Shown here piece by piece: positions 7,999 to 17,572 of a stretch of DNA of 64,000 nt (within the stretch, counting starts at the first letter, position 1; each line of letters begins with the position of its first letter). The stretch is from Antarcticimicrobium sediminis. GTDB taxonomy: Bacteria; Pseudomonadota; Alphaproteobacteria; Rhodobacterales; Rhodobacteraceae. The notes beneath the pieces are model-generated. The model ran no database searches and was not told the origin of the DNA. It was given only the letters and a program-made list of their open reading frames with translations. Both the position numbers and the translations under genes were made by a program. The stretch covers positions 62,001-126,000 of the forward strand of contig NZ_SMFP01000011.1 in the NCBI RefSeq assembly GCF_004348975.1. Reading direction: 5' to 3'.

Positions 7999-8035
7999 TT
8001 CAAAAAAGAAATTGACGTCGAATCGGGATTGACTC
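7997..8035 (+). promoter_or_regulatory. Cluster of three GANTC sites upstream of ccrM
   Basis: GATTC (7997-8001), GAATC (8020-8024) and GACTC (8031-8035) lie within 39 bp, 52-90 nt before the ccrM start, in locally AT-rich DNA. GANTC is the sequence methylated by CcrM itself. In Caulobacter the ccrM promoter carries GANTC sites and is sensitive to its methylation state. I see no convincing sigma-70 promoter or CtrA box (TTAA-N7-TTAA) next to them. Confidence 0.65.
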
Positions 8036-8077
8036 ATCCTTGTCGCTATAAAACGAGCGCACCAAAGCGCCGAATAG

Positions 8078-9193
<1,116 letters not shown>

Positions 9194-9281
9194 TCCCCAA
9201 GACTGACTCGGCAAAGACGACCACGACATGACCGCCGGTGCCCAAAGGCCGCTTGATGGCCCCTAAGTGGCACCGCACCTG

Positions 9282-9308
9282 GCCCCGCCGTTCTGGCGGG
9301 GCTTTTTT
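9282..9308 (+). terminator. Rho-independent terminator of ccrM
   Basis: A perfect 8-bp stem GCCCCGCC/GGCGGGGC (9282-9289 and 9295-9302) with loop GTTCT and six T. It lies between convergent genes. Confidence 0.88.
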
Positions 9309-9391
9309 ATGGGTGACTGTTTTTGTTGACGACTGTCGGACCCCGGCCTTTGGTGATCGTCACGCCAAAGGCGCAACAGCGCGCCGCGCCC

Positions 9392-10534
9392 TCAAAGGCT
9401 CCGCTTCGGCATCGGGTTCGTCGCCTTGGTATAGGGGGTCCAGTCGGTGATCTCGGGATAATACATCGCCCGCCAATGGCGCACGCGCGGGTTCATCACC
9501 CGGCGCCAAAGCGGCGGGATCATCGCCGCCACCGTCATGATCGGATAGCCATAGGGCAGTTGCGGCGCATCCGCGACGGTGTGGTTCTGCAACAGCGGGA
9601 ACCGCCGGTCAGGTTTATAGTGATGGTCTGAGTGGCGCTGCAGGTTGATCAGCAGCCAGTTTGACACCTTTTGCGCCGCGTTCCACGAATGCTGTGGCAG
9701 GACATGTTCATAGGTGCCGTCACCCAGATACTTCCGCGTCAGCCCGTAGTGTTCGACATAATTGACCAGCTCCAACTGCCAGACCGCCACGCCCGCCTGA
9801 AGCAGGAACAGCCCCAGCCCGGCCCAGCCGCCCAGCAGACCCGCCAGCAGCAGCATCAAACCTTGCAGGCCCCAATAGCGCCAGAACGGGTTGGAGCCAT
9901 CGCTCCAGCGTCGCCCCTTGCGCGCAAGCCGGGCCTTTTCAGCCCGGAAGGCCGATATCAGGCTTTGCCGCAGCACTCGCGGATAAAACCGGTGAAACCC
10001 CTCGTTATAGCGCGCGGTGACCGCATCGCGCGGGGTGCCGACATAGCTGTGATGCACCAGCAGATGTTCCGAGCGGAAATGAGAATACAGCACCATCGCC
10101 AGCAGGATATCGCCCAGCCCGCGCTCCAGCCGGTTCTTCTGATGCATCAGCTCATGGCTGTAATTGATCCCGATGGTGCCGGTGATCACGCCCATGCCAA
10201 AGAACAGCACGATCTTTTCAAGCACCGAAAGATGGTCGCTATGGGTGACATACCAGATCATCCCGAACAGCGTGAAAAACTGCAGCGGCACCCAGAGACT
10301 GGTCAGCGCCCGGTACCAAAGCAGATCCTCGGCCAGCGTTTCCGGGTCGGCATTCTCAAGATTCAGCCCGGCCACCTGATCAAGCGCGGCGAACAGATAC
10401 CACGTGATCAACGGCAGCAAGATTACCGTCCAGCCCCCGGCGACCGCCCCCAGCCACGCGACGGGGATCAGCAGGAACGAGACCCAGAAGGGCAGGGCGC
10501 TTTGCCAGCGGGCCAGCTTTTCGCGGGGGATCAT
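9392..10534 (-). CDS. AlkB-like membrane di-iron alkane monooxygenase / fatty acid desaturase family
   Basis: 380 aa from ATG 10534, which has GAGGTG upstream. It has several membrane helices and the eight-histidine signature of integral-membrane di-iron hydroxylases: NYSHELMHQKN, SEHLLVHHSYVGTP, NYVEHYGL and LQRHSDHHYKP. The last two are typical of AlkB alkane 1-monooxygenases. In the second box the usual EHxxGHH reads EHLLVHH and the following TPED reads TPRD. It likely hydroxylates an alkane or alkyl chain at the inner membrane using rubredoxin or ferredoxin electrons. No rubredoxin gene is adjacent, so the substrate stays open. Confidence 0.85.
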   Translation of the reverse strand: MIPREKLARWQSALPFWVSFLLIPVAWLGAVAGGWTVILLPLITWYLFAALDQVAGLNLENADPETLAEDLLWYRALTSLWVPLQFFTLFGMIWYVTHSDHLSVLEKIVLFFGMGVITGTIGINYSHELMHQKNRLERGLGDILLAMVLYSHFRSEHLLVHHSYVGTPRDAVTARYNEGFHRFYPRVLRQSLISAFRAEKARLARKGRRWSDGSNPFWRYWGLQGLMLLLAGLLGGWAGLGLFLLQAGVAVWQLELVNYVEHYGLTRKYLGDGTYEHVLPQHSWNAAQKVSNWLLINLQRHSDHHYKPDRRFPLLQNHTVADAPQLPYGYPIMTVAAMIPPLWRRVMNPRVRHWRAMYYPEITDWTPYTKATNPMPKRSL

Positions 10535-10600
10535 CGGGCACCTCGAGCAATTGTACGAAACAGGGGCGATTCTACCCAATTTTCCGAGGTTTGCACATGG

Positions 10601-11668
10601 TTACGCCACGCCGTCGCGCCACAGGTCATAGGCTTTGCGCATCACCGTCGGCAGGTCGCTGGGCCGAAACCCGGCTGCGGTGATGATCTCGCCTGTTTCC
10701 GGGTTCATGCGGTCGGGCAAAGGGGCGGTCTTGACCGTCAGGATCAGGTGGAAATGGGTAAAGGTATGGCGCACCTCGCCCGCCAGAGTGTCCCATTGCG
10801 CCGCGAACGGGGGGCGCTCTTGCGCGGTCTCGCCCCACTCGGAGCCGGGCCAGCCCAACATGCCGCCCAGCAGCCCCTTGTCGGGGCGGCGTTCCAGCAG
10901 CACCGCACCATCGTCGCGCCTTGCAAGATAGACGATGCCGCGCCGGGTCGGCTTGGGCTTCTTGGGGGTCTTTTTCGGCAGTTCCGCTGCCGTCCCTGCC
11001 GCCCGCGCACGGCAGGGGGCGCGCAGCGGGCAAATCCCGCAGGCCGGTGATTTCGGGGTGCAGATGGTGGCGCCCAGATCCATCACCGCCTGCGCGTAAT
11101 CCCCCGGTCGGGTGGTGGGCGTATGGGTGGCGGCACGCGCCGTCAGTTCGGGCTTTGCGCCGGGCAGCGGGGTGTGGATGTCATGCAACCGCGCCATCAC
11201 CCGTTCGACATTGCCATCCAGCACGGTTTCGGGCCGGTCAAAGGCGATGGCGGCAATGGCGGCGGCGGTATAGGGGCCGATGCCGGGCAACAGCCGCAGC
11301 GCCTCGGGGCTATCGGGAAAGCGGCCGTCCAGATCACTGACGACACGGCGGGCGCATTTCAACAGGTTGCGCGCGCGGGCGTAATATCCCAGCCCGGCCC
11401 ATTCCCCCATCACCGTGCCATCCTCGGCCGCGGCCAGCGCAGTCACATCCGGCCACAGCGTGGTAAAGCGATGGAAATAGGCACGCACGGCGGCCACCGT
11501 GGTCTGTTGCAGCATCACCTCGGACAGCCAGACGCGATATGGGTCGGGGCGAACGCCCAACGCCCGCTCGGCCGGGCTCACCCGCCAGGGCAGGTCACGG
11601 GCATGGGCGTCATACCACGCCAGCAGCGCATCCGCGACGGGGCCGGCTTCGAGATCTGGGTCACGCAA
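10601..11668 (-). CDS. mutY: A/G-specific adenine glycosylase MutY
   Basis: A 355-aa DNA-repair glycosylase that removes adenine mispaired with 8-oxoguanine. Visible features: catalytic Glu in SEVMLQQT (E50), helix-hairpin-helix LLPGIGPYTAAAIA (126-139), catalytic Asp in LDGNVERV (D151), a [4Fe-4S] cluster C203-x6-C210-x2-C213-x5-C219, and a NUDIX-like 8-oxoG recognition domain (about 235-350). The start is a TTG at 11668 with only a weak ribosome-binding site; the first ATG is inside the conserved domain. It is divergent from the DciA-like gene, with a 93-nt gap that contains a tandem 9-bp repeat (11671-11690). Confidence 0.95.
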   Translation of the reverse strand: MRDPDLEAGPVADALLAWYDAHARDLPWRVSPAERALGVRPDPYRVWLSEVMLQQTTVAAVRAYFHRFTTLWPDVTALAAAEDGTVMGEWAGLGYYARARNLLKCARRVVSDLDGRFPDSPEALRLLPGIGPYTAAAIAAIAFDRPETVLDGNVERVMARLHDIHTPLPGAKPELTARAATHTPTTRPGDYAQAVMDLGATICTPKSPACGICPLRAPCRARAAGTAAELPKKTPKKPKPTRRGIVYLARRDDGAVLLERRPDKGLLGGMLGWPGSEWGETAQERPPFAAQWDTLAGEVRHTFTHFHLILTVKTAPLPDRMNPETGEIITAAGFRPSDLPTVMRKAYDLWRDGVA

Positions 11669-11761
11669 TCTTTATCCGCCTTTATCCGCTTGTTGTTCCG
11701 GTTTCGCTGGTACTTGGGTCTGTGGGGCATAGAATAATACCAAAGCAATGGGAATCCACGC

Positions 11762-12268
11762 ATGGCTCGGCGCCAATCCACAACTCGGGGCTTCAAACGC
11801 ACCGCGACGCTGCTAAACGAGCAGATTCGCCATGCGGGCGAAACCCGTGGCTTTGCCGTGACCCGCGTGCTGACCCATTGGGCCGAGATCGCCGGGCCCG
11901 ATATCGCCACCATCGCCCGCCCGATCAAGATCGGCTATGGCCGGGGCGGGTTTGGCGCGACATTGACCGTGCTGACCACCGGCCCCCATGCGCCGATGCT
12001 GGAAATGCAAAAGGAGCAGCTGCGGGACCGGGTGAACGCGGTCTATGGCTATAACGCGATCAGCCGGGTGCGCATCACCCAGACCGCGCCCACCGGCTTT
12101 GCCGAAGGGCAGGCCCAGTTCGATGCCCCGCCGCCGAAACCACGCCCCGAACCGGGACCCGAGATTTGCAAGGCGGCCCATGAAACCGCAGGGGCCATCG
12201 CGGACGATGATCTGCGCGCGGCCCTTGAACGGCTGGGGCGCAACGTTCTATCCAAACGAAGAAATTGA
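11762..12268 (+). CDS. DciA-like DUF721 protein
   Basis: A 168-aa DUF721 protein. The N-terminal ~100 residues form the conserved domain (LLNEQIRHAGETRGFA, HWAEIAGPDIA, LTVLTTGPHAPMLEMQ, NAVYGYNAISRVRIT); a Pro-rich linker and a short helical tail follow. DUF721 members related to DciA load the replicative helicase in bacteria that lack DnaC, which fits an alphaproteobacterium. It is the first gene of a likely operon with the DsbA-like and CoA-transferase genes (36-nt gap). The replication role is inferred from the family. Confidence 0.82.
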   Translation: MARRQSTTRGFKRTATLLNEQIRHAGETRGFAVTRVLTHWAEIAGPDIATIARPIKIGYGRGGFGATLTVLTTGPHAPMLEMQKEQLRDRVNAVYGYNAISRVRITQTAPTGFAEGQAQFDAPPPKPRPEPGPEICKAAHETAGAIADDDLRAALERLGRNVLSKRRN

Positions 12269-12304
12269 GCCAAACGAAAAACCAAGATTGAGAAAGGGGT
12301 TCTG

Positions 12305-12922
12305 ATGACCCGAATACTCCCCGCGATGCTTGCGGTCGTCCTGATGACGTTCGGTACAGCCAACGCCCAGGACGCGACCGAGGTCGACACCTCGACCATT
12401 GTCGAAATGACGCAAGGCGCCGAGGATGCGCCGGTGACGATCACCGAATACGCCTCCTACACCTGTCCGCACTGCGCCACCTTCGACCAAGGGCCCTATA
12501 AAAAGCTCAAGGCCGAATACATCGATACCGGCAAGGTGCGCTTCACCTATCGCGAGGTGTATTTCGACCGCTACGGTCTCTGGGCGTCGATGATCGCGCG
12601 CTGTGGTGGCCCCGAGAAATTCTTTGGCATCAGCGATCTGATCTTCAAGGGACAGTCGGACTGGGTGCGCGCCGGTGGCCCGACCGAAATCGTGGATGAG
12701 CTGCGCAAGATCGGTCGCCTTGCCGGGCTGGAGAATGACACGCTGGAGGCCTGCTTGCAGGACGGGGCCAAGGCGCAGACGCTGGTCGCTTGGTATCAAA
12801 AGAACGCCGAGGCCGATGGCATCAAGGCCACCCCCAGTTTCATCGTCAACGGGAAAAGCGTGTCGAATCAGTCCTGGGAAGATTTTAAGGCGCTGATCGA
12901 GGCGGAGCTGGCCAAGCAATGA
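12305..12922 (+). CDS. DsbA-family periplasmic thiol-disulfide oxidoreductase
   Basis: 205 aa with a signal peptide (MTRILPAMLAVVLMTFGTANA) and a DsbA/thioredoxin_4 fold. The active site is CPHC at residues 54-57 (SYTCPHC), and the cis-Pro loop ATPSFIVNG lies near residue 179. It introduces or shuffles disulfides in exported proteins. It resembles the DsbA/BdbD-like proteins common in alphaproteobacteria rather than E. coli DsbA. The next gene starts within its stop (ATGA overlap), so translation is coupled although the functions are not obviously related. Confidence 0.92.
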   Translation: MTRILPAMLAVVLMTFGTANAQDATEVDTSTIVEMTQGAEDAPVTITEYASYTCPHCATFDQGPYKKLKAEYIDTGKVRFTYREVYFDRYGLWASMIARCGGPEKFFGISDLIFKGQSDWVRAGGPTEIVDELRKIGRLAGLENDTLEACLQDGAKAQTLVAWYQKNAEADGIKATPSFIVNGKSVSNQSWEDFKALIEAELAKQ

Positions 12923-14037
12923 CCTCTCCCCTTTCCGGTTTGAAAGTCGTCGAACTGGCACGCATCCTGGCCGGCCCTTGGGCCGGTCAGACGTTGTCTG
13001 ATCTGGGCGCCGAGGTGATCAAGGTGGAAAGCCCGCAGGGCGATGATACCCGCGCTTGGGGCCCGCCCTTTGTCGAGCGCGAGGGCGAGGTGTCGGCCGC
13101 CTATTTCCATAGCGCCAATCGCGGCAAAGCTTCGGTCATTGCCGACTTCACCACGCAAGAGGGCCGCGAAAAGGTGCGCGCGCTGGTCCGCGACGCCGAT
13201 ATCGTGATCGAAAATTTCAAACTGGGTGGTTTGAAGAAATACGGGCTCGATTATGGCAGCCTCAAACAGATCAATCCGCGGCTGATCTATTGCTCGATCA
13301 CCGGCTTCGGACAGGACGGGCCCTATGCCCATCGCGCCGGCTATGATTTCATCATCCAGGGCATGTCCGGGCTGATGTCGATCACCGGAGAGCCGGAGGG
13401 TCAGCCGCAGAAATCCGGGGTGGCGATCACCGACATCTTCACCGGCATCTATTCGGTCGCCGGGATTCTGGCGGCATTGCATCAGCGTGAGCGCACCGGG
13501 CGTGGCCAGCATATCGACATGGCGCTGCTGGATGTGGCGGTGGCGGTGACCGCCAATCAGGCGATGAACTATCTCACCACCGGCACCCCTCCGGGGCGGC
13601 TTGGTAATGCCCATATGAACCTGACGCCCTATCAGGTGTTTGACTGTGCCGACGGGCATATCATCATCGCGACAGGCAACGACCCGCAATACCAGCGGCT
13701 GTGTCGCATCCTCGGGCTCGACGAGATGGCCGAGGCGCCGGAGTTCCTGCACAACAAGGACAGGATCGCCAATCGCCGGGTGATGATCGCGCGGCTGAAC
13801 GGGGCCACGGCGCAGCGCAGCAAGAGCGACCTGCTCGCCGCCTGCGAGGCCGAGGGCGTGCCGGCTGGCCCGATCAACGACCTGGCCGAGGTGATGGCCG
13901 ATCCGCAGGTGGTGGCGCGCGGCATGCAGATCATGCTTGACGGCGTGCCCGGCATACGGTCGCCGTTCAAATTCTCGGATGCCGAATTGTCGCTGCAAAA
14001 GGCCGCGCCGAAACTGGGTGCCGACGACGCCGCCTGA
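12919..14037 (+). CDS. Class III CoA-transferase (CaiB/BaiF family)
   Basis: A 372-aa CaiB/BaiF enzyme that moves CoA between carboxylic acids through a covalent Asp intermediate. Features: N-terminal GLKVVELARILAGPWAGQTL, IENFKLGGLKKYGLDY, GFGQDGPYAHRAGYDF, and the catalytic Asp in GQHIDMALLD (D205). Length is normal. The ATG overlaps the DsbA stop (ATGA). Substrates cannot be read from sequence; such genes often act in oxalate, carnitine or dicarboxylate CoA metabolism. A GC-rich hairpin (14050-14072) follows. Confidence 0.9.
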   Translation: MTSPLSGLKVVELARILAGPWAGQTLSDLGAEVIKVESPQGDDTRAWGPPFVEREGEVSAAYFHSANRGKASVIADFTTQEGREKVRALVRDADIVIENFKLGGLKKYGLDYGSLKQINPRLIYCSITGFGQDGPYAHRAGYDFIIQGMSGLMSITGEPEGQPQKSGVAITDIFTGIYSVAGILAALHQRERTGRGQHIDMALLDVAVAVTANQAMNYLTTGTPPGRLGNAHMNLTPYQVFDCADGHIIIATGNDPQYQRLCRILGLDEMAEAPEFLHNKDRIANRRVMIARLNGATAQRSKSDLLAACEAEGVPAGPINDLAEVMADPQVVARGMQIMLDGVPGIRSPFKFSDAELSLQKAAPKLGADDAA

Positions 14038-14049
14038 TCGCCATCGGTC

Positions 14050-14072
14050 GCGGGGCTTTGTTAGGGCCCCGC
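14050..14072 (+). terminator. GC-rich hairpin, weak terminator candidate
   Basis: GCGGGGC (14050-14056) pairs with GCCCCGC (14066-14072) around TTTGTTAGG. There is no T tract. It lies 13 nt after the CoA-transferase stop, before convergent lpxK. Confidence 0.4.
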
Positions 14073-14092
14073 ACCAGCCGCGGCTCTGTCCG

Positions 14093-14114
14093 CTTCTTCT
14101 TGTTTCAAATACTC
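14093..14114 (-). repeat. Dispersed intergenic repeat, copy 1
   Basis: On the minus strand this 22-nt segment matches the copy at 22075-22096 at 19 of 22 positions (GAGTATTTG, a variable triplet, then CAAGAAGAAG). It lies about 70 nt beyond the lpxK stop in the sense of lpxK. From memory, similar elements with a CTCCGGCGGG head and a purine-rich tail are common in Rhodobacteraceae intergenic DNA. Confidence 0.6.
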
Positions 14115-14183
14115 ATGGCGCAACAGACGATCTTGCGCCGCCGGATCCGAAAAGAGGGCCGCGTTTGCGGCGTCATAGGGGCG

Positions 14184-15185
14184 TCAGGGCGGCGGCGGTG
14201 CCGCCTTGCGCAGCATGTCCTTGATCGCCTCGTCCTCCTCCACCCGCAACCGCACCGGCAAGGTGATCACCTTGCTGCGGAAATCGGCGGGCAGACGGAC
14301 GGCGTCCTTTTCGGTGCTGACCAATTGCGCGCCAAGGAGTCTTGCCTCGGCCTCCAACCGGGTCATCAGCGCGTTTGATAGCGGCTGATGGTCATCCAGT
14401 GGCTCGGCCCGGCGCAGGTCCGCGCCAAGGCCACGCAGGGTGGCAAAGAACTTCTCGGGCTGCCCGATTCCGGCAAAGGCCAGCACCGGAGTTCCGGCCC
14501 AGTCCATGCCGGTCTCTAGCGGGCTCACCGCGCCGCGTGCATGTGGCACCGGGATCGCGGCTGACCAGATCCGGTCGAACTGCGCCTGTGCCTCTGGCGT
14601 CCCAAGGGACAGGACCAGATCGGCCCGCGCCAGCCCGGCGGCGACCGGTTCCCGCAACGGCCCGGCGGGCAGGCAGCGCCCGTTGCCAAAGCCCTGCGCG
14701 GCATCCACCACGACAATCGAGAGGGTTTTCTGGACCGAGGGGTTCTGAAACCCGTCATCCAGAACGATCACGCTGGCGCCCGCCTGCGCAGCCTTGCGCG
14801 CCCCGGCGGCCCGGTCCTTGGCCACCCAGACCTCGGCAAAGGCGGCCAGCAACAGCGGCTCGTCCCCGGTTTGCAGCGCGCGGTGGCGCGACGGGTCGAC
14901 CCGCACCGGGCCGGACAGCTGCCCGCCATAGCCGCGGGTTACCACATGCGGATCATGGCCCAGGGCGCGCAACGCCTCGATGACCCAGATGACCGTCGGT
15001 GTCTTTCCGGTGCCGCCGGCGTTCAGGTTGCCGACACAGATCACCGGCACGCCGGGGGCAAATCCGGGCCCCTGCGCCACCCGTCGCGCCGTGGCGCGGG
15101 CATAAAGCGCGCCAAGCGGTGCCAGCAGCCGGGCTTGCCAGCCGGGGCGCTCCGGCGGCCGGGTCCAGAAGTCAGGCGCGCGCAT
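14184..15185 (-). CDS. lpxK: Tetraacyldisaccharide 4'-kinase LpxK
   Basis: A 333-aa inner-membrane-associated kinase that phosphorylates the 4' position of the lipid A disaccharide. It has the N-terminal WxxP-type entry ([11 protein letters not shown]), the P-loop [11 protein letters not shown] (52-62), TRGYGG, the DDGFQNP motif and a C-terminal [10 protein letters not shown]. Its start overlaps the end of the waaA-like gene by 14 nt, so Kdo transfer and lipid A phosphorylation are in one operon, as is usual in Rhodobacterales. Confidence 0.96.
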   Translation of the reverse strand: MRAPDFWTRPPERPGWQARLLAPLGALYARATARRVAQGPGFAPGVPVICVGNLNAGGTGKTPTVIWVIEALRALGHDPHVVTRGYGGQLSGPVRVDPSRHRALQTGDEPLLLAAFAEVWVAKDRAAGARKAAQAGASVIVLDDGFQNPSVQKTLSIVVVDAAQGFGNGRCLPAGPLREPVAAGLARADLVLSLGTPEAQAQFDRIWSAAIPVPHARGAVSPLETGMDWAGTPVLAFAGIGQPEKFFATLRGLGADLRRAEPLDDHQPLSNALMTRLEAEARLLGAQLVSTEKDAVRLPADFRSKVITLPVRLRVEEDEAIKDMLRKAAPPPP

Positions 15186-16398
15186 CGCGGGTCTCCTTCT
15201 GCTCCAGCAGGTCCTGAATCAACTCGACAAGGCGATCGGTGAGGGCGGCGCTTTCGGTGATCGTGTCCCAGCCGGCCAGCGCCATCGCAGCGGCGTTATC
15301 GGGGGCTGAAAGCTGCACCACCGCCTGCGCCAAGCTGGCGGAATCGTGCACGATGCGGGCGGCCTGTGCCTGATTCAACCGCTCATAGGCTTCTGCATGG
15401 GCCGAGACATGGGGACCATACAGCACCGCCGATCCCAACGCGGTGGCGGCAAAGGGAGCCCGCCCGCTGGCCCCTTCGGTCAGGGATCCGGCCATGAATG
15501 TGACCGGGGCCATGCGGTACCAAAGGCCCAGATCCGAACTGTCGTCGCAGATCAGGATCTGCACCTCTTCGCCAATTGAATCGCCGCCGTGCCAGTCGGC
15601 AAACCGCAGCCCCGCTGCTCCGGCGGCATCGATCAGGGCACCGGCATCGCCGGGCTCGGCGGGGACGGCAACCAGCAGCAGCCGGTGCTGAAAGCGCAGC
15701 GCATCGCGATGGGCGGCCAGAACCGGGGCGAATTCCTCGGGCTGGAGATAGGCAGCCAGCCAGAGCGGCCGCGCCGACAGCACCTGAGTTGCCGCAGCCA
15801 GTGCGGTTTCTGGACAGGGCGGCGGGCTGACCCCCATGAGCAGGCGCGAATGTGCCTCAACCTCGGATCGGTGCAGGCCAAGGTGGCGCAGCTGTGCCGC
15901 GGCCCTGTCGCTTGTGGTCAGGATGGCGTCGAAACGCTCCAGGCAGGGACGGGTGGTATCGGTCAACCAGCCGGTGCGTCGATGCGGCAGGTCAGCGGTA
16001 TCGAGATCGGCGATCACCATCAGGGTGCCACGATCGGCGGCCTGGCAGATCAGGTTCGGCATCAGATCGCCGCCGGTCCAAAGGCACAGATCAGGTGTCC
16101 AATGTTCGAGAAAGGCCCGCACCGTCTGCGGATGGTCCGACAGCAGCGGCAGTGGCGCGGGATCGCGCCCGGTGCCAGAGGCCGGGACGGTGGCATTCAC
16201 GGTGATCAACAGATTGATCTCGGGGCGTTGGGCCCGCAACCGCGTTCCCAGATCGCGCAGCGCCAGATGCCGCTCGGGGCTGGTGGCGTGCATCCAGACC
16301 AGCGGCCCCCGAGGCCGTGGCGGCGGCTGATCCTGCGCCGGTTGCGCCGCCCGCCAGGACAGCGCGCGATAGGTCGCGAGCCCCAGCGAAAACCGCAT
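15172..16398 (-). CDS. 3-deoxy-D-manno-octulosonic acid (Kdo) transferase-like glycosyltransferase, divergent WaaA
   Basis: 408 aa from ATG 16398. The N-terminal Glycos_transf_N lobe is recognisable (YRALSWRA, then [13 protein letters not shown]), with a second GT-B lobe ([46 protein letters not shown]). Typical WaaA has HAxSxGE with the catalytic Glu; here it reads HATSPE, one residue shorter, so the placement of E42 is uncertain. The N-terminal membrane anchor is weak. It is next to lpxK, which supports a role in lipid A-Kdo assembly. It may be a second, diverged Kdo transferase; the main copy may lie elsewhere. Confidence 0.78.
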   Translation of the reverse strand: MRFSLGLATYRALSWRAAQPAQDQPPPRPRGPLVWMHATSPERHLALRDLGTRLRAQRPEINLLITVNATVPASGTGRDPAPLPLLSDHPQTVRAFLEHWTPDLCLWTGGDLMPNLICQAADRGTLMVIADLDTADLPHRRTGWLTDTTRPCLERFDAILTTSDRAAAQLRHLGLHRSEVEAHSRLLMGVSPPPCPETALAAATQVLSARPLWLAAYLQPEEFAPVLAAHRDALRFQHRLLLVAVPAEPGDAGALIDAAGAAGLRFADWHGGDSIGEEVQILICDDSSDLGLWYRMAPVTFMAGSLTEGASGRAPFAATALGSAVLYGPHVSAHAEAYERLNQAQAARIVHDSASLAQAVVQLSAPDNAAAMALAGWDTITESAALTDRLVELIQDLLEQKETRDARA

Positions 16399-16402
16399 GT
16401 GC

Positions 16403-16645
16403 TCAGCCCAGCTCTTCGGTGGAGGAGGCCTCTCGCTCTTCGTCGCGCAGCCGGTGGATGTGGGCAATGAAATAGCGCATATGCGCGTCATCCACGGTGC
16501 GCTGCGCCTCGGCTTTCCAAGCGGCATAGGCGCTGGCGTAATCGGGGAACATGCCGACGATATGGATGTTGTCGGGATCCTTGAATGTGCTTTTCGACGG
16601 GTCGATCAGTTCGCCACCGAAAACGAGGTGAAGACGTTGCGTCAT
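16403..16645 (-). CDS. DUF4170 family protein
   Basis: An 80-aa small soluble protein (MTQRLHLVFGGELIDP start) typical of Rhodobacterales, where it is usually next to the Kdo transferase gene as here (4-nt gap to the waaA-like start). Function unknown. No signal peptide or membrane segment. Conserved-looking parts are FGGEL, HIVGMFPDYASAYAAWKAEAQRTVDDAHMRYFI split over the centre. The gap to the upstream phosphatase is 123 nt. Confidence 0.85.
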   Translation of the reverse strand: MTQRLHLVFGGELIDPSKSTFKDPDNIHIVGMFPDYASAYAAWKAEAQRTVDDAHMRYFIAHIHRLRDEEREASSTEELG

Positions 16646-16768
16646 GTCGGTATCCTTTGCAAATGGAAGGTCCGAATTGAGGGCCTCTGGGTTGGCGGCA
16701 CCCTACGCCTTGGCGGTGCGGCGTCAAGGCGGGGCCCGGCGCGGATTGGCCCGGTGGCGGGCGCAGGC

Positions 16769-17572
16769 TCAGGTCGGGGCGATGTCGGGGTCGCGGGGCT
16801 CCAGTGCCGCGCTGAGCCGGTCATAAAGCGGCCGACCGGCGGCGATCACACCGTTGACCTGTGGCCGGGGATTGTTGAAGCGCAGCCGCGCACCGCGCCG
16901 GTCGGTGCAGATCGCCCCGGCCTCGTGCAGGATCAGATCCCCGGCGGCGACGTCCCATTCCCAACTGGGGCGCAGCGTCATCATGCCGTCGTAACGCCCC
17001 TGCGCCACCAGCGCCATGCGATAGGCCAGGGATGGGCGATAGGCCCGGCGAAAACCGGGCACCGCACCGGCGCGCCAGTGCTGCGCCGCCATGTTGGGGC
17101 GGGTGGCGAGGATTTCGGCCTGATCCAGATCTTGCGTATCACGGGGGGCAATGGCCGCGCCGTTGAGGCGCGCGCCTCTCCCGCGTGCGGCGCTGTAGAG
17201 CAGATCACACATCGGCAGATAGACCACCGCCGCCGTGACGACGCCGTGTTCGGCGACGGCCAGCGCATGGGCCCAGGTGCGGGCGCCTTCGGTAAAGGCG
17301 CGGGTGCCGTCGATCGGATCGATGATGAACACCCGGTCGCGCGCCAGCCGCTCGGCGTTGTCTTCGCTTTCCTCGGACAGCCAGCCGTAGTCGGGCCGCG
17401 CCGCGCGCAGCCGTTGTTCCAGCATGTCGTTGACGGCAAGATCCGCCTCGGTCACCGGGCCGGCGCCGCCGGGCTTGTCCCAGCGCCGGGCGTCGGGGCC
17501 GGTAAAGCTGCAGGCGATTTCGCCCGCCGCGCGCGCGGCCTCGGTCAGGAGGATGAGGTCAGCTTCCCGCAA
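16769..17572 (-). CDS. Inositol-monophosphatase-family phosphatase, CysQ-like
   Basis: 267 aa with the Mg2+-dependent phosphatase signatures SEES (E67/E68), DPIDGTRAF (D85, D88) and WEWDVAAGDLILHEAG. It acts on 3'-phosphoadenosine 5'-phosphate (CysQ role) or an inositol or sugar phosphate; the specificity is not certain. The start is a TTG at 17572 inside the end of pmbA (14-nt overlap), chosen because the first ATG is within the conserved domain. pmbA, this gene, DUF4170, the waaA-like gene and lpxK run in the same direction, a common Rhodobacterales order. Confidence 0.88.
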   Translation of the reverse strand: MREADLILLTEAARAAGEIACSFTGPDARRWDKPGGAGPVTEADLAVNDMLEQRLRAARPDYGWLSEESEDNAERLARDRVFIIDPIDGTRAFTEGARTWAHALAVAEHGVVTAAVVYLPMCDLLYSAARGRGARLNGAAIAPRDTQDLDQAEILATRPNMAAQHWRAGAVPGFRRAYRPSLAYRMALVAQGRYDGMMTLRPSWEWDVAAGDLILHEAGAICTDRRGARLRFNNPRPQVNGVIAAGRPLYDRLSAALEPRDPDIAPT

